Under the pieces are notes generated by a model. That model was not told where the DNA came from and searched no databases. It saw nothing but the letters and a program-made list of their open reading frames with translations. Positions 1-10,280 of a DNA stretch of 64,000 bases are shown in pieces. Numbering within the stretch: the stretch's first letter is position 1; every line of letters starts with the position of its first letter. Origin of the DNA: Chondrus crispus (taxonomy: Eukaryota > Rhodophyta > Florideophyceae > Gigartinales > Gigartinaceae). The stretch covers positions 62,001 to 126,000 of the forward strand of contig NW_005179034.1 in NCBI RefSeq assembly GCF_000350225.1. The letters run 5' to 3'. A program made the translations under genes and the position numbers.

Positions 1-226
1 ATCTTTGCCGGAGGGAGCGCATACATTGTTAATCTTCCACGCTATAGATTTGTTGAAGAGAGGTTCAGGAGAAGAAGGAATTGGTCGCTTCAGTTGGAGC
101 GACGAAGAAATGGAATATATGCTTGAGACGGAAGGGTCTGGTATGGTAATAGATAAGGACTCCTTTATCCGTGCTGCAGAAAGGATGATGCTAGATAGGC
201 GTGAAAAGCTAAGACCGAATTTCTAA
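1..226 (+). CDS. C-terminal end of an unknown protein (cut by window edge)
   Basis: A reading frame enters from the left edge and stops at 224-226. About 74 residues are visible, rich in Glu, Met and Leu, with no motif I recognise. No credible ATG is seen at the left, so this is taken as the tail of a longer gene. It could also be a chance open frame, since 74 codons is short. Confidence 0.35.
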   Translation, partial: SLPEGAHTLLIFHAIDLLKRGSGEEGIGRFSWSDEEMEYMLETEGSGMVIDKDSFIRAAERMMLDRREKLRPNF

Positions 227-427
227 TCAGCTATGACCGATCGTCTTGTTACAGTACGGGCACGGCTTCGGTAGCCGAGGTATGACTAGACATCCAAACA
301 GGGTTTAATAAGGATCGGCTGAGGGCAAGTTTAGTTGATCAGGTTACTAATTTACCGGAGGGTACTACTGGACGGAGCTCACAACGTTTACATTTTGTTG
401 TTGTATTGCTGGATAACCTATTGCATT

Positions 428-515
428 ACGTTACTATTTTATATACTTGGTAGTAGATGCAGGACGTTACTATTGTATACACTTCGTGGTAAATGCAGAA
501 CGTTACTATTGTTTT
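428..515. repeat. 36-bp tandem repeat, about 2.4 copies
   Basis: The word acgttactatt recurs at 428, 464 and 500, an exact 36-bp period. The units differ by a few substitutions, and the third copy runs into a T tract. This is a short minisatellite of no evident function. Confidence 0.75.
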
Positions 516-2008
516 TTTGTTCGAAGCTCTTAATTAAAACGCTCAAGATGATCCAACTGTTTCCGACAATGCCTTCGTCGCCATATCCCAAATCAGAATC
601 TTAAGGCCACTTCAACGAGAGTAAACTGCGACCAAACTGCGCCGCCGCATTGTCAGTTCTTTCAATAACGTTCAGTATTATCGCAAGTATTGTACTCGAG
701 GGGTCAACATGGAGGAGTCCGGTACTCCCCTCAGCTTGTTTGAGGATAGAAGCTTGTAACAACCATCATAGACTTTCCCACAGATATGGTGCCATTAGTC
801 AAAGGTCAAAAAATGTATGGGGGATTTATTGCTCACGTCTGTGCGTGGGCGCTAGTTGAAGTCGAAGTTGCTACAGAGACTCCTCGCGGCGACAGGGGAT
901 GCCTTTGGAAAGTGTGGTGGGTGAGGGGGTTTAGTTGTCTCCGTGTGCACGTAGCGGAGACTGTTTGATGTTGGCAATACTCATCAGCAGTATACTCAGT
1001 TGGATGATGTGGGTTTGGAATCAGGAGCAGGGACAAGCCGTAGTGAGAAATCCATAGTTTCTAGACGATAGCCGCATATGTGTACAAGTCGAGGAGGAGA
1101 AAGAGGCAAAAACAGAACGCTTCTGGTTTTAGTTGAATGGCAGCGACACAGAAAAGGCCCACACAGTTGCTTGGTACGTTACGGTATCGACGGGACTCCT
1201 TGGCAGAAACAACTTCATCGCACCTTAACATCAAGGGAACTTGCAGTGATTGCAAACGTCCCGATATATAGCATTCCATCCTATCACAACAAATTAGTGG
1301 GTAGGGCAGCAATTAAACGTGTTTGTGTTTGACCTGTCCGCTCCTTGCGTATAGCTGCTGGTAAATCCTTGGAGCATCTCAAAGCTTTCGTTAGGGTTCC
1401 TCCGCTCTCAGTGCTTTCGCATATTACTCGAGAAGGAGCGGTGGGCAGATGAGAAGAGAGCGCAAATCATGTGCTATTTTAGTTTGCGTAGTTGAGAGCC
1501 TTTCTCCACGGTGAACATGGTCTCACATGGGTTGACTTTCATTTTGACGTTTGAAGTGCTCAAAGGCCTCTGCGTCTGTGTCTTCCATGCTTTCTCATCA
1601 CTAACTAGCTCGTGGCTACTTCCATGAAATGGTTTCACACATCAAACTGTTAACCCGTCTTTCTCGATTCATCATCTTTCGACGTTGTTTTTTCCGTGCA
1701 CTTAACTCAATGAGCAGAATTTGAATACTAGTCTGGTGTGCGGCGTTCTTATTTGGTGCAAATCAAGTTCAGCTGATTCGGTTTGTTGTGTTGTTATCCA
1801 TGTGGAATTCATGCGTCCCCACTGAATAAAATATACGGTACGGACTAAATATCTCGTTTCCTCAGAAGGATAGTTTAGTGGCCTGCAAATCCGTAAACAG
1901 GCGTCCGCGGCATGATCTTCGGGTGAGGTCGAGAGGGTTTCTACGTTTAATAGTTCATTGCGGAAAGGGCTAGCTGCTGTAAATAGAAATAATTTTTTTT
2001 TTTCTCAT

Positions 2009-2063
2009 AATGAAAACTTCAATGGCACATTGCACGGTGCAATGTGCCATTGAAGTTTTCATT
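2009..2063. repeat. Perfect 27-bp inverted repeat with 1-nt spacer
   Basis: Left arm 2009-2035 and right arm 2037-2063 are exact reverse complements with a single g (2036) between them. It lies downstream of a T tract and about 360 bp upstream of KIN17. As RNA it would form an almost loop-free 27-bp hairpin. It may be a snap-back replication scar, a tiny foldback element or a small-RNA precursor. The sequence alone does not decide. Confidence 0.9.
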
Positions 2064-2425
2064 GTGCAATTTGCACCTCCCTATCCACAAAAGCAGAGAA
2101 ACGGCAACTCAAGAAAACCAGCGCCTGGCCTCGCACCGCGTGGAAACTTGTTAAGAACGGTGCTTCTCGTGACAGCCTCTTCATCGCTTGAGGGAACGGG
2201 TTGCGACATCAGCGCAAGATTCACATCATCCTCTAGACGCGTAGAAGGTCCAGTCTTCTGCTGGAAGCAAGAATTCGCTTGGACGTCTTCTTCCGACTAA
2301 AAGCGCAACGAGGGCAGAGTTTGTGGCAGGTAACTATTATCCAAGTACTTTACCTACATTTATTTTTGATTGGGCTCGACAGTGGCAGCGTTGAATCGGA
2401 CTCACAGTTAGTTAATGAATGAGAA

Positions 2426-3682
2426 ATGGGAAAGCATGGAGGTTCGATGACTGCAGCAGCCATTTCGAAGCGCATTAAGGCCAAGGGCTTAGGCCGTTTG
2501 CGATGGTATTGCCAGATGTGCGAGAAGCAGTGCCGAGATGAAAACGGGTTTAAAAATCATACCCAAAGCAATGGGCATCAGAGACAACTCTCACTGTTTT
2601 CGGAGAATCCACACGAGTACATCGGGCGTTTTTCGGAGAGCTTTCAAACTGAGTTCTTGCTCGTCCTTCGTAGGAGATACGGAACGAGCATGGTTTCGGC
2701 TAACACAGTTTATCAAGAGTACATCAAAGATCGCGATCACCTCCACATGAACGCCACAAGGTGGACTACGCTTTCAGATTTTGTCAAGGAAATGGGCCGG
2801 AGTGGCTTGTGTAGAGTTGAGGACAGAGAGGATGGTTGGTGGATGTCCTTTGTAGATAGAAGTGCAGCCGAAAAGGATAGAAAGGCCAGGGATATCGATA
2901 GAATGCGAGTTGCGGAAGAAGAGAGGGCCGAAAACATGCTCAAGAAACAGCTTGAGATGGCGAAGCATTTGCGGGAAAGGCGGGTAGATATGGAATCACC
3001 TTCGCCACAAAAAGAAGTGCATGTAGATAGACACGTATCTGTAGAGATGGCAATGCACGAGAAGCGAAGAAAGACTCCTGCTGTCGGAGAGGGAAATGCG
3101 CTGGCCGCTGCAACGATAGTCAGGCACAAAAATACCAGTGGACAACTGACTAAACGAAAACCAAGCAGATTTGGGAAAGCACCAAAGCTATCAGCACTTG
3201 AGGAAATCATGCGTGCCGACCAAAAGGAGATCCAGCGGACGAAAGGAGGAGCTACCCCGCACCCCGGTGGAACGCAAAATGACGCAATCAGATCCAGTCC
3301 CGTTGAAGCAAAACGCGCGGGTAAAGCCGACTACGAAAAACCGTGGATTGTGGAGGGTATTCTGGTGAAGATGATCAACACCGCGGTCGGGAACGGGACT
3401 TTTACCGGCAAGAAAGGCAGGATTATCGAGGTTATCGATAATTACGGCGCGCAGGTCAAAATGATCGACTCTAAAGTCCTATTAGAAGTCGACCAGGATG
3501 ATCTCCAAACCGTCATTCCAAAACCTGGCGGGGAAGTCCTCTTGTTGCGAGACCCTCACCGCGGCAAAAAGGCTGTCGTGAAGTCTATTAATATAGAATC
3601 ATTCTCGGTGACTGCAATTCTTGCGGAAACGGGAGAGGAGATCCGCAATATTGAATACGAGGCCATGTCAAGAATAGCGTAA
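2426..3682 (+). CDS. KIN: KIN17-like DNA/RNA-binding protein
   Basis: This 418-residue single-exon protein matches the conserved nuclear KIN17 family, which links DNA replication and repair with RNA metabolism. Residues 20-60 carry the family signature LRWYCQMCEKQCRDENGFK. Its C2H2 zinc finger uses C29, C32, H45 and H51. The winged-helix domain follows (about 52-160, with HMNATRW and LSDFVKEMGRSGLC). Next comes a charged coiled-coil stretch (about 165-200), a variable low-complexity linker, and a C-terminal tandem SH3/KOW-type region (about 310-415, ending in a GKKAVVKS...VTAILAETG pattern). Length is close to the human protein (about 390). The ATG at 2426 begins MGK, as in other family members, so the start is secure. 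Confidence 0.95.
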   Translation: MGKHGGSMTAAAISKRIKAKGLGRLRWYCQMCEKQCRDENGFKNHTQSNGHQRQLSLFSENPHEYIGRFSESFQTEFLLVLRRRYGTSMVSANTVYQEYIKDRDHLHMNATRWTTLSDFVKEMGRSGLCRVEDREDGWWMSFVDRSAAEKDRKARDIDRMRVAEEERAENMLKKQLEMAKHLRERRVDMESPSPQKEVHVDRHVSVEMAMHEKRRKTPAVGEGNALAAATIVRHKNTSGQLTKRKPSRFGKAPKLSALEEIMRADQKEIQRTKGGATPHPGGTQNDAIRSSPVEAKRAGKADYEKPWIVEGILVKMINTAVGNGTFTGKKGRIIEVIDNYGAQVKMIDSKVLLEVDQDDLQTVIPKPGGEVLLLRDPHRGKKAVVKSINIESFSVTAILAETGEEIRNIEYEAMSRIA

Positions 3683-3811
3683 TCATGGAAAGCTTTCCTT
3701 ACTTGGTGAGATTGCCGCACACATGTAGATGTTTAGAAGGTTTCGTTATCAACGTCTGTGTTTTGGGATGAAACGCAAGGCATCTCCGAAAGATACTCAA
3801 TCCGCGATTAG

Positions 3812-5848
3812 TCATGTGGAGACTTGCTTCTCAGTATCAGGGACCTGAGGAGCGACATGGGCCGTTACTGGTTCGTCTGGCGTGGGGGGCTTGTCTGGCG
3901 TTCTTAGTGCAGGGGCAACGCCTTCGTCAGGCCCCATATTGGTATGGCCGGTGGCTGCGGTAGACGAGTCCCTTGGCGGAGGTGCCACTGAAGCTGGTTG
4001 CGGGGGCGAGTTTAGCCTCTTTAAATGAGCTTGCAACGATTCTTCTAGACTTGCGTGCTGCATAGTTTCTTGAGCCTCTTTGGCAAAAAGAGAGATCAGG
4101 CCCCCTTTTCCTTCTTGCAACGCTTTTTCGTATAAGCCGCGAAGCTCTTCAATTTTCGTCATGTCAGTTGCTGTCTCGGGTGCAGGCATTTCCAGCACCC
4201 TGTCTTCACTTCCGGCGGTATCGTTCTTATAGGCACTGAAGATGACTGGAATCGGAGAGTACGGAATTTCCCTCACGTCAATTCCTTGCTGGGCTACGAT
4301 GGATGCTAGAAAACTCTGACTGCCCATGTTTTGAAAGATAGTCCCAAGGCAAGCTGCGACGTGCATGTTAAACTCGCAGTACTTTGGATGCCATCTATGA
4401 AGCAGGTTTGGCTCCACTGCGTGAAACACAGAAATTTTCCAATGATTGCTGAATTCTTTGTGGAGCAACACATCTTCGAAACCCCATCCAGTGAGACTGT
4501 TCCGGGCATGATGCCAAGCTTTGGTTTGCTTGAAGTCACTCTTGTACCCGCACACCATTCCGAAAGCACCCTTGCGCCAGTAGCCGTGTTCTTTGGAAAC
4601 AGTATTGCCGTACGGATAAAGGCTGTACACAACCGGATAGTAAACCTGGAAATTGCGGTGTGCATTATAACGACAATTATAGAAGAAAGGCTTCCGAATG
4701 ATCATGTCGACATCGCAATAGAACATGAGTCCATCAGAAGGTACATATCTTGCACCATCCATCAAGGCTCTAGACCTCGAAAACTTGCCAAACTTGTCTC
4801 CTGAAGCTTCTACCACTTGAACGACATGGCCGTCAATCAGCTCGCCCTCTGAAAAGCCAATCTGCATTTCCCTGAGTAATTCCTCAGCGCCTAGCATGTG
4901 AACTGGACCTCCATATGTCGCCAGAATGACCTTGACAGCGACATCGTCATCCAGCAACTCCTTGATGTTCGAATAGAAGAGGCTCAGTTGCTCGACACGA
5001 CCAGTGTATGGGACAACAAGATATATAGGGACCTCTTCGGAGGGAACATTGTCCTGTATGGAGACATCGCAGTACTTTTGCGTAAATCCACGACGAATGG
5101 TGATAGCAGCAGTTTTGTTCTTCTGGTTCTCCTCGCCATCATCGGCCCTTCTGGTTAGAGTGAATTGGCCGTGAAACTTGTACTCAAGACCCCAAAACTG
5201 GTTGACACGAAAGTACTTGTTTCCCGTGTACATATTTTCGACGTTCCAGGGCGTGTCATTTGGATACTTCTCTTGGAGGACGCGTAACAAAATATGTGAG
5301 GTGAGGTTGAGTTCGTCCTGCCATTGATGGCGGCAAACAACTGCTGGACAAGGAAAGTCGTACTCTAAGGAATAGAGCCAGTCTTGGGTATCGACAAGAG
5401 TCCAGATGGAGCTGTTATGACCGGCGCGATCCTTAACATGGTCGTCTCGGAAAAAGCACTTTTCTCCGATGTATGCCCAATGGAGGATATCGCACGGCGG
5501 CGGTGAGGGTGTTGCAGACGGATGAGATAATAAAAAGGAGGGCCAGCGAGAAAGTGGGGCAGGCGCGTCGTCTGCATGCGGTGGGGGTAGGGTGTAGGTG
5601 TTGGTGGGGTGCGAGGTGAGGAGGTTTGTAATGAAAACGTTCTTGGTGCGCAGGGATAGGAAGAGGAAGAGAATCAGGAGGGTCTGAAAGCCCAGAAGGA
5701 CAACGGATAGGCGAGGGGGGAGGGAATGCCGAAGAGAGTTGGCGATGCGAGCGCGGCGGAGGTGAGGGATGGGAGTGGTGGATGGCATGGTTCGGACAGG
5801 CGGCGGAGCCAAGGGGAGGGCAAAAGGGAAGGGGAAAGAGAAGGGCAT
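3812..5848 (-). CDS. CHGN-family Golgi glycosyltransferase (chondroitin N-acetylgalactosaminyltransferase-like)
   Basis: This 678-residue protein has type II membrane topology: a short basic N-terminus, one membrane segment at about 47-66, then a luminal domain. The catalytic part resembles the CHGN family (chondroitin GalNAc/GlcA transferases). It has IYLVVPYTGRVEQLSLFY near residue 275, a metal-binding DVD in FYCDVDMII (about 376-378), and the GWGFED motif (about 453-458), which in this family contacts the acceptor or donor sugar. The C-terminal about 120 residues are Pro/Thr-rich and look disordered. The true substrate in an alga is unknown; a cell-wall or N-/O-glycan sugar is as likely as chondroitin. 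The first ATG (5848) precedes the anchor, and an alternative start at residue 21 keeps it too. Confidence 0.82.
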   Translation of the reverse strand: MPFSFPFPFALPLAPPPVRTMPSTTPIPHLRRARIANSLRHSLPPRLSVVLLGFQTLLILFLFLSLRTKNVFITNLLTSHPTNTYTLPPPHADDAPAPLSRWPSFLLSHPSATPSPPPCDILHWAYIGEKCFFRDDHVKDRAGHNSSIWTLVDTQDWLYSLEYDFPCPAVVCRHQWQDELNLTSHILLRVLQEKYPNDTPWNVENMYTGNKYFRVNQFWGLEYKFHGQFTLTRRADDGEENQKNKTAAITIRRGFTQKYCDVSIQDNVPSEEVPIYLVVPYTGRVEQLSLFYSNIKELLDDDVAVKVILATYGGPVHMLGAEELLREMQIGFSEGELIDGHVVQVVEASGDKFGKFSRSRALMDGARYVPSDGLMFYCDVDMIIRKPFFYNCRYNAHRNFQVYYPVVYSLYPYGNTVSKEHGYWRKGAFGMVCGYKSDFKQTKAWHHARNSLTGWGFEDVLLHKEFSNHWKISVFHAVEPNLLHRWHPKYCEFNMHVAACLGTIFQNMGSQSFLASIVAQQGIDVREIPYSPIPVIFSAYKNDTAGSEDRVLEMPAPETATDMTKIEELRGLYEKALQEGKGGLISLFAKEAQETMQHASLEESLQAHLKRLNSPPQPASVAPPPRDSSTAATGHTNMGPDEGVAPALRTPDKPPTPDEPVTAHVAPQVPDTEKQVST

Positions 5849-7074
5849 AGATGCTTCATGGTGATTAGGTTGGAGGAGGGGGAATAGAGGCGGGCTGACT
5901 GGATGGGCGAAGATGATGGCCCAAGAGAGGAGTGAAGGAAAGAAGGGGAAGGGGGTTAGAGTGGCTGGCGATGAAGAAGAGCAATACAGTGTAGTGAGGG
6001 ATTAGACGACGTGTAGAATGTAGAACACGTGTACGGCGTGTATGTTAGGGCTCGAGTCTAGAGAGGGGCTGGAGGTGTGCCGCGTGGCTGGCGTGGATTG
6101 GCGGGAGGGGAAGGGGGCAACTGGGGAGTGACGAGGGGGGGGCCGCATCACTTGGAAAAAATTCCAATTTTCCAACGTCGTGAAACCACACGCGCGCCAG
6201 CGCTCATTTCCTCCCCCGCCTCGCCACGCCTTGCCGCCCGTCGCAACCTCTCCCGCGCACCCTGGAAGCGTCCCCTTTCCCCCGCTCTGTCCCCCCCCCC
6301 CATCCCCCCCACCTTTCCATTCCTCAACTACCTTTCCGCTCTGCACGTCAAACACAACAACCCCTCCTTTTCCCCCCTCCTCCTTCCCCACAACTCCCCC
6401 TCTGGCCCACCCCCGCCCTTCACTATCTGCGCTTCAACTCCCGCCCGCCCCTCTCGTTTATCTCACTTCAGTGCCCCCTCGTTTTTTCCCTCCCATCCGC
6501 TGTGCTGGCCCTCGCGACCCTTCCGTTCCTCCTCGTGACCCCCTCTCGGCCTTTCTCTTCTCTCGGCTTGCATTTCTGTCATTACAACGCACCCATCCCC
6601 GCTCGCCTCTCCCCGTGTACAACATCCTCCCAAAAGTTGCTTGATCTTCGCCACCCGCTTACCACTTTGGTTGCCTGTCTCAAAACAACCCACACTTCGG
6701 TGCAAAACACACTACACGCATTCACTGCTCTCAACCACATTCCGCTGGCACTCGCCTTCCGACCCCCAATTCTGTTTTTCTCTATCGTAACAAGCCGTTC
6801 CCGCTCTCTAGATTCTCTGTCGCCGTTCCCGCCCATCTCCCGACTTATTTTCCCTTATACCCGCGCTGTCATCCGCTCTCACATCATCCGCTCTTGCTAG
6901 GGGTTATCAATTTGTCTTTTTACCTCCCCCCTCTTCCCTCACCCGTTGAACTCGCACTCTATTGACTGCACCTCCCCATTTTCCCATTGATCCTCTCCCT
7001 CCCTTCCCTTTTTCTTGCCGCCCGTTTCCCTTCCCCGACTTCCTCGGGACGTCTCCCTCCCTTCGCATGGGACC
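5849..7074. other. Divergent intergenic region, C-rich
   Basis: This about 1.2 kb lies between two divergently transcribed genes. From about 6200 to 7050 it is strongly pyrimidine-rich on the + strand, with runs of C. That creates long but low-complexity Pro/Ser/Leu open frames in several phases at once, which I do not accept as genes. It presumably holds both promoters and the long leader of the following gene. Confidence 0.6.
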
Positions 7075-9459
7075 ATGGCCACACCAGGTCGCCCTTCCCC
7101 GCCTTCACTAACCGCTGCTGTCCGTTCCAAATCCCCCTTCACCTACTCCTTTGCCCAGCAGATGCCCCCCCTCCCCTCGCGTCCTCGCACAAACACGGAC
7201 TCCAATTTTCCAACCCTCTTTCGCCCTTCCCCTGTCTCCTCAGCTCCCGCCCCCGCATGGCCACATACCTCAACCCCCCAAAAGGCCACTGCAGCTGAGG
7301 TCGTCGCTGGTGCCGTCAAGACCTCCGACTTGTCGCAAGACCAGTCCGATCTCGCCGTCGACCATCGCCGCGAGGCCGAGTTTGCTCTCTATTCAAAACT
7401 AATTCCAACCACCTCCGCCGTCCCCCGTAATCCTGGTCGCTCTTTGGGTGGCGGCGGCCTCAGGGCCACCGGCTCCGTTGCAGCTCCGAAGAGTCGTCCG
7501 GTTACACCGACCACTCCACTTCCTGCCGCACAGCCTCTTCCGAGGGAGCCCATGGCTAGCAGGATGAAAAGTTTGTCTTCCGAGGCCACCAAGCCGCAAC
7601 TAGCGAGGCGCGTCGCAAGGCCCAGCAAGTCCTCCTCCACGACCCCGCCGCTGACTACAGCCTCCGATGATGCCGCACCGCCGGAGCTCGTCAAACTACT
7701 AGTCGCAGATTCGGCTAGAGGAGCTTCCCCTAATTTTACGACTCCGGCAATGACGAATATTGCAGCAGCAGAGCCTGTGGCGGGTATCACCCCACGGCTA
7801 CGGGAGGCTCCGATTGACACCAAGGACGCGTACATGCGGAGCATTCGATCGATTTACGGGAACGTGGATTGTGACCTGCCGAGCCGTCGGAGTGACAGCG
7901 CGACAGGCCCTGTGGGTCGGAAAAATACAGACGCGTCTGCTCCTACCTCGCAACCGCAACAGATCTCGCGTCGTCTTGACGAGGCGTTCAAGGCCCCTAC
8001 GCCTGCCGCACCTAGTCGCTATGAGGGCAAGAGGAATCCACCCCCGGTGACCTCCCGTAAAGATCAGATAGGTGCCTTGCGACGCTCGTCGGCCCCCTCA
8101 CCGCCTCCACGGGTATCAGGTGGTTCGCGGAAGACCAATGGTAGAGAATCTTCATCGACGCCAGTGAAAAACGGGAGAAAAGCGTCTATGGCGGAATCGC
8201 CCGTCGATGTGCCTCCAGGATTCGAGTCTCGGACTTCGGCTGTGAGCAGAGGTGCCTTTCTGGGACGCGGGAAGACTGACAGTGATGTTGGTTCCGGCTC
8301 GAAAAGCACCGAGAGGGAACGCGATCCTGTTCTTCCTCGTCCCTCGAATTCCAGAGCAGATGCCTTCCGCGAAGCAATTAACACTCGCCGCCAATCTGTC
8401 TCCCCAAGGTCAACATCGTCTCGCCGCACGAAGACGCCGGATTCGAAAGGGGAGTCTCCGCACGATTCCTCCAATGGCAGACTATCTATGGCGAAAGAGG
8501 ACTGGCGGTTGCGGAATGGTGATAAAGAGCCCTCCAGACAGGTCACTTCTGCATCGAAACTGCCTTCAGGTGTGCTGGGAGCTCTGCAACAGGAGAAAGA
8601 GAGATCTAGAAGAAAGTCTGACATTGCAACACTGCTGAGGCCGGAGGAGAAGATTATGCGAAGACGTCTTGAAAGAACAACTGAAGCTCCAGTAGCCACC
8701 GCTGTGAGCGTAGATAGCGGGTCCACCACGAAAACTCGAAACGCCTTGCCCCTGAAGACTAACAGAACTGACTCAATGACGAATCCATCGGTGGCGCACG
8801 GGGGGCAAGTTGAAGAGTTCAACCCGAAGATGTCGGAGGATCGATTTACAACTTTGAAAGCACCAAAGGACAGAGGTGTTTTTGCTGGGAACGGAAACAT
8901 TAACCCGCGCCGACCGTCCAAACTAGTACCGGAAGACAGCAGGAAGTCGAACGATCATCCTATAGGTCATCCCATGCTGGAATCACGTCAAGTGAACGGT
9001 TGGGCGAACGGAAGTCCCGAGGTGATCGATGGTGTTGCAGAGGCATGCGTGAACAGCTTGCTCGAGAACGAGGACGATTACGTGCCCCCATCGTCGCTCC
9101 CTGGTGTATCTGGAACAGCACCAGCGTTGCCTAGCAATGGCCCATCCATGATTGATATGATGAGAGCATGTCATGCGAACGAGCCCTCGTCATCAGTACT
9201 GAGCACTTCAGACAGACAGGAAGATGTTTTACCTCCTTTGCCAAATCCAGAAGAGGACGTACGATTTGAAACAATGCTTCGATCGATGGGCTGGTCACCG
9301 CCCGAAGAGGATGAGACTATCAGATATCACCGCAATGGAATTTCTCTTCATTCCGACCAGGATCCTTCCAGAAGCAACTCCAGTCTCCCTGAAATGGTAG
9401 GAATTCGACAAGCGGAGAATGGTGATGTGCGGAGTGGTTACTACTCTCATTTTCACTAG
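7075..9459 (+). CDS. Ser/Pro-rich disordered protein with vasculin-like C-terminal motif
   Basis: The frame is 794 residues long from the ATG at 7075, which sits in an ideal context (ggaccATGGcc). An upstream in-frame extension lacks an ATG. Almost the whole protein is low-complexity Ser/Pro/Arg/Thr sequence with no transmembrane segment. The only ordered-looking part is near the C-terminus, where acidic residues precede FETMLRSMGWSPPEED. This resembles the LLRxMGW-plus-acidic motif of vasculin/GPBP1-type transcription regulators. That link is tentative. Several RRxS/T sites suggest phosphorylation. It is otherwise an unrecognised, probably nuclear or cytoskeletal regulatory protein. Confidence 0.75.
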   Translation: MATPGRPSPPSLTAAVRSKSPFTYSFAQQMPPLPSRPRTNTDSNFPTLFRPSPVSSAPAPAWPHTSTPQKATAAEVVAGAVKTSDLSQDQSDLAVDHRREAEFALYSKLIPTTSAVPRNPGRSLGGGGLRATGSVAAPKSRPVTPTTPLPAAQPLPREPMASRMKSLSSEATKPQLARRVARPSKSSSTTPPLTTASDDAAPPELVKLLVADSARGASPNFTTPAMTNIAAAEPVAGITPRLREAPIDTKDAYMRSIRSIYGNVDCDLPSRRSDSATGPVGRKNTDASAPTSQPQQISRRLDEAFKAPTPAAPSRYEGKRNPPPVTSRKDQIGALRRSSAPSPPPRVSGGSRKTNGRESSSTPVKNGRKASMAESPVDVPPGFESRTSAVSRGAFLGRGKTDSDVGSGSKSTERERDPVLPRPSNSRADAFREAINTRRQSVSPRSTSSRRTKTPDSKGESPHDSSNGRLSMAKEDWRLRNGDKEPSRQVTSASKLPSGVLGALQQEKERSRRKSDIATLLRPEEKIMRRRLERTTEAPVATAVSVDSGSTTKTRNALPLKTNRTDSMTNPSVAHGGQVEEFNPKMSEDRFTTLKAPKDRGVFAGNGNINPRRPSKLVPEDSRKSNDHPIGHPMLESRQVNGWANGSPEVIDGVAEACVNSLLENEDDYVPPSSLPGVSGTAPALPSNGPSMIDMMRACHANEPSSSVLSTSDRQEDVLPPLPNPEEDVRFETMLRSMGWSPPEEDETIRYHRNGISLHSDQDPSRSNSSLPEMVGIRQAENGDVRSGYYSHFH

Positions 9460-9883
9460 TGGAACGGATTGGCTCCTCGGAGCTCACTAGATGTAACACG
9501 GTAAACTATTTTAAATTACTTAGGCGTTGGCCGAAATTCGTGGCATTGCAAGACCGAGGTGCAGTGCGCTCCAGGAAGAGGGGTATAAGTCGTGGAGGGT
9601 GATGTTTTTGCAAAAAGTGCATGTGCTTGACAGCAACCAGGCTGGACAATGGCCGGCTGTTGCCACAAACGCCGCAAATGCCTACTCTCACGGAATGTCA
9701 GATATGCTTCGCGGGAGAATCGCTATGTGATGAAAGACCGCGCTTTGCTACTTCTTTCGTGGTTGTACTTATCTACTTACAACCACGGACCAGATCGGCG
9801 AAAACAGAGTTCCCCATTGGCGTTTTTCAAATGATGCGCTCAGGCCTTCCATTTATCTAGAAACCCTACTCTCTCTGGCGCGA
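9460..9883. other. Intergenic stretch, nothing recognised
   Basis: This is the 3' flank of the preceding + gene and of the following - gene. The short overlapping open frames have no motif. Confidence 0.5.
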
Positions 9884-10280
9884 TCACTTCTTCTGGATAG
9901 ACTTAGTAATCGGGTTAAGAACTACGGGGTCAGCGTTCGACTCCATCGGCATAGCCTCACTACGCTTCGCCGTGGCCTCCTGCCATTCCTTTGTGACGGT
10001 TGATGGGAGTGGTCCTGCTCGTAAAAATTGGTCACGATAAAGCGTGTCAGTAAGGGACTCTCTTCCACAAGGTGGAGCTCAAAAATCGCGATTCTCCAGT
10101 CATCGCATTGCACAAAAGAAATCGCCACGCCATACCTCCAACCCTTCGACGCCACTCAAAGAAGACACCAGCTGCGCCCATGATGGCAGCGACGCCACCG
10201 ACAATTTGCAGACGCTTGGGAACGCCTGCAAGCCGGGGCCAGGGGGTCCAGTCAGTACCGGAGCGATCAACAACTGTCAT
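9884..10280 (-). CDS. Probable two-exon small membrane protein
   Basis: A 106-residue protein is predicted from two exons on the minus strand. Exon 1 is 10280-10136, starting at ATG 10280. Exon 2 is 10059-9884, ending in TGA. They join in phase across a 76-nt GT-AG intron (10135-10060). Exon 1 encodes MTVVDRSGTDW followed by one membrane segment (LQIVGGVAAIMGAAGVFFEW). Exon 2 encodes a soluble tail with YRDQFLRAGPLPSTVTKEW. The arrangement (short N-terminus, one anchor, charged tail of about 60) resembles small mitochondrial inner-membrane subunits, but I cannot name the family. The exon join is my inference from reading-frame continuity and splice consensus; RNA would settle it. Confidence 0.5.

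Larger units (their letters stand above)
227..2425. other. Intergenic stretch with tandem repeat and hairpin
   Basis: No gene is supported here. The short open frames on both strands lack homology-like motifs and overlap one another. The stretch holds a 36-bp tandem repeat (428-515) and a 55-bp near-perfect palindrome (2009-2063), listed separately. The last about 100 bases presumably contain the KIN17 promoter and leader. Confidence 0.6.

Noticed and set aside
2010-2300. A 96-codon open frame starting in the palindrome
   Set aside because: Its first 20 codons are the hairpin itself, and the rest has no motif.
6077-6900. Overlapping plus-strand open frames of 130-154 codons
   Set aside because: Three phases are open at once because the DNA is a C-rich low-complexity tract. 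There are no domains and no good start contexts.
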